In this document: positions 1 to 6,700 of the stretch, piece by piece
How positions within the stretch are numbered: position 1 is the stretch's first letter
Layout: each line of letters begins with the position of its first letter
Assembly: GCA_027080605.1 (NCBI GenBank)
Contig: JALWRO010000008.1
Location: 1 to 9,601 of the forward strand
Direction of reading: 5' to 3'
Source: Campylobacterales bacterium
GTDB taxonomy: Bacteria > Campylobacterota > Campylobacteria > Campylobacterales > QNZT01
DNA: 9,601 nucleotides
The notes under the pieces: model-generated
What the model saw: only the letters and a program-made list of their open reading frames with translations
What the model was told of the DNA's origin: nothing
Database searches by the model: none
Made by a program: the position numbers and the translations under genes

Positions 1-201
1 GATTTCCAGATGAAAGAGGGTGTCGTCTTCGAGTCTGGTCAAAAGATCGACTCTTCTTTCTTCCACTTTCGGGAAACTGGTTTCTAAAACTTCTTTGATC
101 TCTTTATTGACAAGCAGCTTGATAAGCGTTTTGGGTACATCCTGAAAAAGTTCCCGCAATGTTCTGTCATAAACAAATGACTCTTTATTCTTTTTGGGCA
201 T
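1..201 (-). CDS. Rpn-family PD-(D/E)XK nuclease / putative transposase, N-terminal part
   Basis: The first 67 codons of a minus-strand gene that continues past the left edge; it begins at ATG 201-199 (MPKKNKESFVYDRTLRELF...). An AGGAG motif (plus-strand 208-212) lies 6 nt upstream of the ATG, which fixes the start. The N-terminus matches the layout of the Rpn recombination-promoting nuclease family (COG5464): a short basic start, a helical segment with a 'LRELFQDVPKTLIKLL' pattern, then R-V-D (D52) and H-L-E-I (E66). The last two are the start of the PD-(D/E)XK catalytic core (D...ExQ/K); the final catalytic residues lie outside the window. Family members are DNA endonucleases that promote RecA-independent recombination. 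Despite the 'transposase' label, nothing here shows transposon ends. It is divergent from all other genes in the window and probably unrelated to them. Family assignment is by motif recognition only. Confidence 0.8.
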   Translation of the reverse strand, partial: MPKKNKESFVYDRTLRELFQDVPKTLIKLLVNKEIKEVLETSFPKVEERRVDLLTRLEDDTLFHLEI

Positions 202-265
202 CTATCACTCCTGATATGTAAATCAGAAATATTGTAAAACAAAATTTACTTTTCTAAGAATTTTA

Positions 266-294
266 TTTCAAATTGAAATATTTTCAGGTTGAAG
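266..294. promoter_or_regulatory. two tandem dyad sequences, possible regulator-binding sites
   Basis: Two copies of TTTCA-RRT-TTGAA-type dyads lie 16 bp apart, at 266-278 (TTTCAAATTGAAA) and 282-294 (TTTCAGGTTGAAG). The first is embedded in a perfect 17-nt palindrome, 264-280, with 8-nt arms around a single central base. They sit between the divergent nuclease gene and unit 1, closer to the nuclease gene. Tandem dyads at about 1.5 helical turns could be dimer-binding operators. No known regulator consensus was recognised, and short AT-rich palindromes do occur by chance. Confidence 0.4.
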
Positions 295-318
295 ATAAGA
301 TCTAATAATAGGTACCGA

Positions 319-358
319 GATCATGCTTTGACAGTATGATCAAGTTCAATAATATTAT
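319..358 (+). promoter_or_regulatory. candidate sigma-70 promoter with hairpin over the -35
   Basis: TTGACA at 328-333 matches the sigma-70 -35 consensus. AT-rich -10 candidates follow: TAATAT at 350-355 (16-nt spacer, 4/6 match) and TATTAT at 353-358 (19-nt spacer, 5/6 match). The TTGACA forms most of the loop of an inverted repeat, GATCATGC (319-326) / GTATGATC (334-341), with one G-T pair. That is the geometry expected of an operator, but it could be coincidence. It would read toward the gene at 447, competing with the better-supported promoter at 369-399. Confidence 0.3.
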
Positions 359-368
359 TTGTCTCAAA

Positions 369-399
369 TCCAATATATCCAATCTAAAAACACTATCAT
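369..399 (+). promoter_or_regulatory. unit 1 promoter with TCCAA direct repeat
   Basis: TCCAA occurs at 369-373 and 378-382, followed 11 nt later by TATCAT (394-399, 5/6 match to TATAAT). The segment 366-399 aligns without gaps to 1078-1111, upstream of unit 2, with 27 of 34 bases identical. The same spacing recurs at 3688-3718. The repeat lies where a -35 hexamer would be, so it may be an activator site or a non-standard promoter element. The presumed leader to the ATG at 447 is about 45 nt and includes a small hairpin at 407-421 (GCAAC/GTTGC, A5 loop) before the AGGAGG at 436-441. Confidence 0.55.
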
Positions 400-446
400 A
401 ACAACAGCAACAAAAAGTTGCAAACAAACATCCAGAGGAGGAAGTT

Positions 447-674
447 ATGCATGAACTTGCTATGAAATTGGCATTGGTGATGGGAATGGCAGTTGGCGCG
501 CATGCGTCTATGACATACGAGTGTTCATTTGAAGCGACAAACGCGGGATTGTTTCACGGCACCTATGTCAAAGTATCCGCCGATAATAAAGCAGAAGCGG
601 AACGAAAAGCACGGGCAAAGATCAAAGAGTTACGCGGTAAAGATACGGTGATCAAGTATCTGCGGTGTAGATAG
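447..674 (+). CDS. small secreted protein with two cysteines, function unknown
   Basis: A 75-residue protein. ATG 447 is chosen because AGGAGG (436-441) sits 5 nt upstream; the internal ATG at 462 is too far from it. Residues 1-20 form a signal peptide (short hydrophobic core KLALVMGMAVG, cleavage likely after A-H-A20). The mature part of about 55 residues has C26 near its start and C74 next to the C-terminus, so one disulfide could tie the two ends together. In between, a beta-like segment (GTYVKVSADN) leads into a charged helix rich in Ala, Lys and Glu (KAEAERKARAKIKEL). Small exported proteins of this general layout occur in Campylobacterota, but no function is known to me. First gene of a two-gene unit; the next ORF begins 11 nt after its stop. 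Confidence 0.75.
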   Translation: MHELAMKLALVMGMAVGAHASMTYECSFEATNAGLFHGTYVKVSADNKAEAERKARAKIKELRGKDTVIKYLRCR

Positions 675-685
675 AGGATAAACAG

Positions 686-1024
686 ATGAAAAATGTACTC
701 TTGATTCCATTAGTCGGGATGCTCATAATGAGTTCTTTACAGGCATCTTGTTCAAATGCAAACGAAACTGTTATCCGTAAAGCGACTTTAAAAATGGTAC
801 ATATTTGCAAAACCACATATCAAGTTTCTGTCACAAACGCACAAGCATCTAAAGCATTAAGGCGATTTGTACATGGTGTGGATAGTGGATGCAGACGGAC
901 TTGTCTGATTGACCTTGGAGGTGGTTGTTCAGAAAAATTTACAAATGATGTTGTGAACGGTATGTTCAAAAGTATGCACTCAACAATGCGTAATATCTGT
1001 CTGAATACCAAATATCAGCATTGA
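686..1024 (+). CDS. small secreted six-cysteine protein, function unknown
   Basis: A 112-residue protein with a clear signal peptide (MKNVLLIPLVGMLIM..., likely cut after S-L-Q-A20). A lipobox reading at C22 is poor because position -3 is Gln. The mature domain has six cysteines (22, 41, 69, 73, 81, 105), including C-x3-C and a Gly-rich 'LGGGC' stretch. The even number and export suggest three disulfides formed in the periplasm or outside. The chain between C41 and C69 looks helical and basic. The ribosome binding site GAGGA (674-678) overlaps the stop codon of the preceding gene, 7 nt before ATG 686, so the two are co-translated from one mRNA. A strong hairpin follows the stop. I recognise no family. 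Confidence 0.75.
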   Translation: MKNVLLIPLVGMLIMSSLQASCSNANETVIRKATLKMVHICKTTYQVSVTNAQASKALRRFVHGVDSGCRRTCLIDLGGGCSEKFTNDVVNGMFKSMHSTMRNICLNTKYQH

Positions 1025-1036
1025 GACTTACAAAAA

Positions 1037-1065
1037 ACAGGGCTTACCTTTTTTATAAGCCCTGT
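1037..1065. terminator. strong hairpin terminator after unit 1
   Basis: A perfect 10-bp stem (ACAGGGCTTA at 1037-1046 / TAAGCCCTGT at 1056-1065) with a 9-nt loop begins 13 nt after the stop of the six-cysteine gene. The run of Ts expected after an intrinsic terminator is weak on the plus strand (TCCCTTTCC follows). On the minus strand the stem is followed by six Ts. It therefore looks best as a minus-strand or bidirectional terminator, although position makes it the natural end of unit 1. Confidence 0.7.
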
Positions 1066-1080
1066 CCCTTTCCTGAAAAA

Positions 1081-1111
1081 TCCAATCTTTCCAATTTAAA
1101 ACCATTATACT
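1081..1111 (+). promoter_or_regulatory. unit 2 promoter with TCCAA direct repeat
   Basis: TCCAA at 1081-1085 and 1090-1094, then 11 nt, then TATACT (1106-1111, 5/6 match to TATAAT). Same geometry as the unit 1 site and 27/34 identical to it over 34 ungapped bases. A second possible -10 (TATAAA, 1117-1122) lies just downstream. It starts 16 nt after the unit 1 hairpin, so unit 2 has its own promoter. Confidence 0.6.
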
Positions 1112-1144
1112 TTCATTATAAATACAGTAAGGAGGAACTATCTC

Positions 1145-1543
1145 ATGAAGAGACTCATAGTGACAGTTTTAGTACTTTACAGTACAGCAAATGCAGGATT
1201 TTTCGGCAGTTTGGTAGGTGGTGCTCTCGGAGCGAGTTCCGGAGAACGTACGGTACAGCAGATTGTCCAGAAAAAATCTCGGATGGATAAGGTCAATACG
1301 TATCTTTGGAATATGCATGAGAAGGGAGCTTATACAAAAGATTATAAGTTTTATCTGAACTATTTGGAGCATTCAGATGCAATATACCATTTAGATACTG
1401 TTGCATGGGTATATAAAGATCATGGTAACAGAGCCAAAGCGATTGAAATCTACAAAAAGCGCATTATGCCCTGGGTAAAGATAGAAAAGCCGGAGATACA
1501 ACAAAAGTATCAAAAATACTTTCAGCGGATTTCTGCTAAATAG
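1145..1543 (+). CDS. secreted protein with Gly-rich start and one TPR-like motif
   Basis: A 132-residue protein. ATG 1145 follows AGGAGG (1130-1135) by 9 nt. Signal peptide MKRLIVTVLVLYSTANA, likely cut after A17. The mature N-terminus (about residues 18-33, GFFGSLVGGALGASSG) has small-residue spacing like a glycine zipper, which in other envelope proteins packs against or inserts into membranes. The rest looks helical. Residues about 80-110 (DTVAWVYKDHGNRAKAIEIYKK) fit one tetratricopeptide repeat, a protein-binding helix pair. There are no cysteines in the mature chain, unlike its neighbours. First gene of unit 2; the next start is 49 nt downstream with no terminator between. A lone TPR motif is a weak match and no partner can be named. 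Confidence 0.75.
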   Translation: MKRLIVTVLVLYSTANAGFFGSLVGGALGASSGERTVQQIVQKKSRMDKVNTYLWNMHEKGAYTKDYKFYLNYLEHSDAIYHLDTVAWVYKDHGNRAKAIEIYKKRIMPWVKIEKPEIQQKYQKYFQRISAK

Positions 1544-1592
1544 AATATAGATAGGTGTGGTGGAGGAACAACAGTATCATAAAGGAGGAAGT

Positions 1593-3116
1593 GTGATATA
1601 TAAAGGTATGGCGGTATTGCTATTTGGATTGGCATTAGTTGGTTGCAGTATGCATTCAAGCCCTGAAGTGCAGGCTAGGAAAGCCAAACGTATGACTGCA
1701 AAACAGTTTTGTTACAGTGAAGGCGGTAGCTGGATCTGGAGTAGCCGTAAAAATAAGTGGATATGTTCAGATGTCAATATGACTATCTACTATCAGGTAC
1801 GTAATAGTAAATATACTAAAAAATTTGCTTGTGAGGATTACGATGGTGGGGAGTGGGTCAGTACAGGCCCTAATAGTGGTAAATGTATACATAAGCGATT
1901 TGTTAAACGTGTTTATAATGATTATTTTGATCGTGATCGGGAATTTTGTGAGTCTTTTGACGGTATATGGCAAATGGATAAAAACAGGAACAAAATGCGA
2001 TGTTTTGTTCCAGAAAGTGAAGTAATTGCTAATGCGGAAAAGATTGAACGTGAAGAACATTACAAAAAGATTTACAGCATGAAGCCTATTGGTTCTGTAA
2101 ACTTTAAAGATGCAAAATACATCAATGGTGTGATATGGGAAGATACTCCGTTTAATGAGCAAGTAGAGAGTGATTATATGACTTGTGAAGAGCATTGTAG
2201 GAATTTAAAACTTTTGGGTGTTCAGGGATGGAGGATACCTAGTACCAAAGACTATAAGCGGATTATAGATGGTGGATATAAAAAACTGGACTATAAAAAA
2301 CTGCGATATAGTATGAGGCATAATTTCGAATACTGGACTCGTGATAATTGTGGAGAATTTGTAGGTTTGGGTAACACTTACGGTCCAGATTCTTGTGCAT
2401 ATGATGTAACGTTTGATCCTACAATGGTTACAAAAATAAGTACATGGAATAAAGCCTGGAAAGATTGGCATTTGTGTCGTTGTGCTCTTTATGTCGATGT
2501 CTACAACAATGCAAAAAGAGGGAAGATTCAGGCGTTGGATAACAGTGTGAAAGGTTTTTCATACTATCTTAAAAAGTTTTATCTAACCGATGATGTGCAG
2601 CTTCTTAAAAAAGCTGAGTCTCTGGCAAAAACGAGGAAAGAGAAAGCTGAAGTTGAGAAGGCATATATCAACTTTATAGGAGATTATTGGAAGGTTTTTA
2701 AAGTTTATTCCAACAATCAGACATCTGCTAAAAATAAGATCAAAGAGAGTAAGTTGCTGTATATCGTTTCTATCGCTGACTATAGAAAATCCAGATATAA
2801 AGTAACTTTGAAACAAAATCCAAAATCCCCGATACGCTTGAAATATGGAAGTTATAATATTCCAGTGGAAATTGTATTGAAGGTAACGTATCAGGATAAT
2901 AGCGGTGTAGGTTCCTTTAGTGTATCCAAGAACAGGACAGAAAGTATTCGAAAGGTAGTGACATTTCATTTAAACAAACGAAATAGGTATAAAGATACCA
3001 AAAATATAGATTTCGGCTCTTTACAGATTGCAGAAAAAGGGCATCTTGCCTACATAAAAACAGGAACAAAAATCATCGATGCACATCTGGAGTATAAAAT
3101 CAAGGAGATCAAATAG
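1593..3116 (+). CDS. DUF1566 lipoprotein with three tandem Cys-pair repeats
   Basis: Start chosen at GTG 1593, which has AAGGAGG (1582-1588) just upstream and gives a clean lipoprotein signal (MIYKGMAVLLFGLALVGC, lipobox L-V-G-C18). The reading frame is open back to 1557, but that would place a charged stretch ahead of the signal. ATG 1608 is too far from the binding site. Length 507 residues. About residues 39-137 hold three repeats of 39-40 residues, each C-x17-C with a Gly-(Gly)-x-Trp about 7 residues after the first Cys (C40/C58, C80/C98, C119/C137). About 177-299 is a DUF1566 (Lcl C-terminal) domain: 'IWEDTP', 'GWRIPSTKDY', 'YWTRDN', ending in 'WHLCRCAL'. It is unusually rich in cysteine for that domain. 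A helical linker and a beta-rich C-terminal region of unknown family follow. DUF1566 domains are common in exported Campylobacterota proteins but have no established biochemical role. Confidence 0.82.
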   Translation: MIYKGMAVLLFGLALVGCSMHSSPEVQARKAKRMTAKQFCYSEGGSWIWSSRKNKWICSDVNMTIYYQVRNSKYTKKFACEDYDGGEWVSTGPNSGKCIHKRFVKRVYNDYFDRDREFCESFDGIWQMDKNRNKMRCFVPESEVIANAEKIEREEHYKKIYSMKPIGSVNFKDAKYINGVIWEDTPFNEQVESDYMTCEEHCRNLKLLGVQGWRIPSTKDYKRIIDGGYKKLDYKKLRYSMRHNFEYWTRDNCGEFVGLGNTYGPDSCAYDVTFDPTMVTKISTWNKAWKDWHLCRCALYVDVYNNAKRGKIQALDNSVKGFSYYLKKFYLTDDVQLLKKAESLAKTRKEKAEVEKAYINFIGDYWKVFKVYSNNQTSAKNKIKESKLLYIVSIADYRKSRYKVTLKQNPKSPIRLKYGSYNIPVEIVLKVTYQDNSGVGSFSVSKNRTESIRKVVTFHLNKRNRYKDTKNIDFGSLQIAEKGHLAYIKTGTKIIDAHLEYKIKEIK

Positions 3117-3119
3117 TTC

Positions 3120-3665
3120 ATGAAGCTCACATATAGTGTTGTCGTATTGATTTTGGGACTTTTTTTAAATATGATGGCATCGGAGTATGATCTCGATGCC
3201 ATATTAAAAGCGAAGGGAGAAAATAAAAAAGCAGAGACACACGATAAAAAACTTCAAACATATTCTGAAAAAGCTCATAAAAAAGCTGCAGAGCAGTACT
3301 ATTATGAGTATACGTTACCTGCACAAAAGGCAAGAGAACGCATGGAACAACAGCGTAAAGCAGCCCGTGAAAAGGCTGGCGTTACACTGGATGACTGTTT
3401 CAAGATAGAGCAAGAATGCAAAGAGAAAACATGTAAAAAAATGTCTGATGATAATGGCGGTATATTGTCATCATCTGACAGGTTAAGATGTAAAATTGAG
3501 TGTGGAAATGCTCAATCAATGTGTACATTTGGCAATGTGCGCGAGATGAAGATTTCACTGTGTAAAGCGAGATGCCAGGTTTTAAGTGGTAGGCAACGTG
3601 GGTTTTTGGAAGGTTTTGGAAGCGACAGAGGCGATTGTAACTATAGATGTGAGAGTAGATACTGA
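3120..3665 (+). CDS. secreted protein, charged helix plus ten-cysteine C-terminal domain
   Basis: A 181-residue protein starting 3 nt after the stop of the DUF1566 lipoprotein, so surely co-translated with it. AAGGAG (3102-3107) lies within the end of the upstream gene, at a longish 12-nt spacing. Signal peptide MKLTYSVVVLILGLFLNMMA, likely cut near residue 20-21. Residues about 25-90 are strongly helical and charged (Lys/Glu/Ala rich, possible coiled coil). From residue 93 on there are ten cysteines: 93, 100, 105, 124, 128, 135, 148, 152, 173, 177. The motif C-x3-C occurs three times (CKIEC, CKARC, CNYRC). The even count and export suggest five disulfides; metal binding is an alternative. 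I recognise no family. Last gene of unit 2; no terminator is visible before the unit 3 promoter. Confidence 0.78.
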   Translation: MKLTYSVVVLILGLFLNMMASEYDLDAILKAKGENKKAETHDKKLQTYSEKAHKKAAEQYYYEYTLPAQKARERMEQQRKAAREKAGVTLDDCFKIEQECKEKTCKKMSDDNGGILSSSDRLRCKIECGNAQSMCTFGNVREMKISLCKARCQVLSGRQRGFLEGFGSDRGDCNYRCESRY

Positions 3666-3687
3666 AGTTGGTTACATAAACTCAAAA

Positions 3688-3718
3688 TCCAACAAATCCA
3701 AAAAAATAAAGCTACAAT
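3688..3718 (+). promoter_or_regulatory. unit 3 promoter with TCCAA direct repeat
   Basis: TCCAA at 3688-3692 and 3697-3701, then 11 nt, then TACAAT (3713-3718, 5/6 match to TATAAT). This is the same spacing as at the two other units. A perfect TATAAT overlaps at 3718-3723 but sits 5 nt further from the repeat. Being intergenic and only 23 nt after the preceding stop, it suggests the giant lipoprotein can be expressed independently of unit 2. Confidence 0.55.
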
Positions 3719-3745
3719 ATAATAGTGTAAAACAGGAGGCTTTTG

Positions 3746-6700
3746 ATGAAACGGATTGTATGGTTGCTGTTATATACGGCGGTGGTTTTTGGGATTGTTG
3801 GATGTGGTGGGGGAGGTTCCAAAAAAAATGCTGAAAAAGTTATTTCCGGTATTGTCGCGACAAATGTACCGCTTCAAAATGCAACCATACGGGTCTATCG
3901 TCCTGACGGTTCACTTGTTGAAACGCAAACGACTACCGACGGGGGCGGTGTTTATCGACTTCACTTCAAAGACAGTGCCGATTATTTTATAGTCGAGGCG
4001 AGCGGCGGTACGCAGAACGGAAAGCAATTTAACGGTTCTTTATCTGCCGTATGTATGCATGCTTCATGTAATATTACCCCGTTGACGACATTGGGATTTG
4101 ACTATTTCTCCTCATTGTTGGACAAAGATGCCGCGCGACGCTATGGGCACACGGTAGCCGATATGAGCGCTATTCTTGGAATTGCAAAAGATGATATAAA
4201 CAAAGTGGGTGCTTATAGCGGATTTGATATCGATAGTTATGTCACTGAAGCACAAAAGTATGGCGATACTGTTTTAGTGGCTAAACTGATGACAGATATG
4301 AGTGATGGATATCTGGATGAACATCATGATATTTTTCCTCAAGCCAAAAAAAGGGTTGCACAACCGGTACCGCAAAGTTATGAGCAACTTAGCGATGAAA
4401 ACAACAATCCTATCGTTTTAACGGTAACGGGTGTGGATGGTTCTCAAACGACAAAAGGGTATCTTGTCGATACGGTTGCAAGCAGAAAAGTAACTGTTGT
4501 TGATGATGATTATCAGGAAATAGTAGAAGATCAAACGGTTTTTTTAAGTTTTAACGCTGGAGAGTGGCGGGGAAAACTAAATACTGAAACGACCGTTCTC
4601 GCAAAGCTTTTCATGAGTGATATGGACTTGTTGTTATTGCCTGAAAGTGCCAAAGTGGAATTGGTTCATGAACTAAAGTCCAGATATAAAGATGGTTATG
4701 AGAAAGCATTGGATTTGTATCGATTTGTCGTAAGTAACGGTGCGTTTTACAATCCATTGTTTGAAAAACAGTTAAATCAGCTCGTGGGAGATGCACAAAA
4801 TATTTTAATCCATAGTAGTGGAACAAAACAGGTGCGTATGCGGAGTTTACAAAAGAGTGTACTTTTCGCAAAAGCCTATCGACAACAACATCCGCAGAAA
4901 ACATTGCGTGATTATGCGCTAAACAGTACACTTTCTATTGATTATGATTCAACCACACATAAAATGAAAATCATTAACGCGCTTCCGGTTTATTACGGAC
5001 TTCGACCGGATAAACCCGACTATGGAGCACTTGAACTGTTTGCGTCACCGCTCGTTGCCCCCTCAGAGTTAGGTGCGGCGGGGTTGATGATCAAAGATAT
5101 TGACTGGTTGCGTACATTTACTGAGTATGTGACCAACAAAGAATCGAAGAAAAAGACGGAATTTGAAGGAGATCAGTTCGACCCGCAAATGTTTCCTTAT
5201 ATAGGCTCTGATCCGGTGAACGGACGTAAAGAGTATCAGTTTTATAAAGAGTTTGGGGTTAATATGCCGACGGTGATGAATGTGTCATTGGGAATTAAAA
5301 TAGTATTAGATTTTATATCAGGTCCAGAGATTAGTAAAAATTTTAAAACTGCACTTAAAAATTTGCGTAACAACCCACAAAATATAAAAAAATATCTCTC
5401 TTATGCCGATGATTTTTTAGATGGTATTTCAAACTTTATTGAGATAAATTATTTCCTTTTCTCTCCACAGAAGAATGTCAAACAAGACATTATAGACCAA
5501 AGTACATTGGTTAATATTGGTAATTGGCTTCATTCTGCTGAACAAGGTGTTAATAATCTACGTGCAATATTCAAACAGGCACATGATTTGATTCCCGATG
5601 TGCCGATTCAAAGTGTGCCGATTAGGAAAAAAGTGAAGTTTTTTTTCAAAAAGCTTTCATTTAATAGTGAGCATCTATATATGAAAAACAGAGCAATTGC
5701 TTTTACATTGAACCAGAATCAAGATGGGGAAATAACAAATAAACAAGCACTTTCAATTATTCTTAATGGTTATATAGTTAAGAAAGTGTATGAGTCTTAT
5801 AAAAATAATAATTATGCAACAGGAAAAAATGCTAAGGTGCAAAAAGCAATAGAAGAGTTTGAACATAACTACAATGTTTCGATTGGAAATTATAGTGTAA
5901 TGAGGATATTTGGAATAGTATCAAAGAATGAAGCGCTTACATTGAAACTTTTTAAAGAAATTTCCGCATCAGGAAAAGATTATGAACAGTCAATACGAGA
6001 TTTCACTTGGATAGGGTTTATGATTTGGAAAAATGATCCTGAAAGAATAAAAAGTTTAATGACTAACAGTTTAGAAGTCTTGTTAAAACCTGCTGATATT
6101 TTGAAACCTCTTATCAAAATTACAAGAAGTCCATCTAAAATTTTGGATGCTGTTTCAGATTATATTGTGGATACTTTCTCAAAAATGGCTACAAGTTTAC
6201 CCAAAACAATTCTTTCCAGTGCAACAAAACAAGTGGCATATATGTTTACCGGTGCAAAAGTGATACAGATTGCTAATGTTCTAAATGAGGTAAGTGGTTT
6301 GGTATACGGTATTGGTGCAACGCCTTCGGTTGTGCCTTTTGCTATGAATGTCAATGGAGGAAGTGTAAGTTTTGATTATCCAAGTATTAAAGCAGTTGCC
6401 GCTGAAAATAATGTAGTACCTCTTTCAAATGGACGTAGCACGAAAGCATTTAGAGACGAAAATGGAATAATACCTATATCAAGTGAACAAAGTATATTTC
6501 AACCTGAAAATGCTCAAAATCGATCTTTGTTTATTGTCACAAGTCGCGATAACAATCAAGTTCTTTATGATCTTTCATACAGAATCCTCTTTAGCAATAC
6601 GACAGAAACTTTAAAAAGAATATATGCAAGATGGGATTCTGACAATGCCATTACAGCACATCTCTCCATCCGAAAATATCCAAATGATGATCTGAAAAGA

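Noticed and set aside
1021..1290. Plus-strand ORF of 89 codons through the unit 1 hairpin and into the 1145 gene
   Set aside because: It runs through a terminator and a promoter, and the overlapping frame at 1145 has a strong ribosome binding site and signal peptide.
1557..1592. Upstream GTG starts for the DUF1566 lipoprotein
   Set aside because: They would put a charged stretch before the signal peptide and no ribosome binding site precedes 1557, whereas AAGGAGG directly precedes GTG 1593.
1767..2969. Several long minus-strand ORFs under the DUF1566 lipoprotein
   Set aside because: They are antisense to a convincing gene, lack ribosome binding sites and have low-complexity Ile/Phe/Thr-rich translations typical of reversed AT-rich coding sequence.
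3606..3620. TTGGA-N5-TTGGA, reverse-strand resemblance to the TCCAA repeat
   Set aside because: It lies inside the coding sequence of the ten-cysteine protein, has a 10-nt rather than 9-nt period, and no -10 sequence sits at the matching distance.
3586..3834. Plus-strand ORF of 82 codons overlapping the end of the ten-cysteine gene and the start of the giant lipoprotein
   Set aside because: It spans the unit 3 promoter and both strongly supported genes in another frame, has no ribosome binding site, and encodes no recognisable signal or domain.
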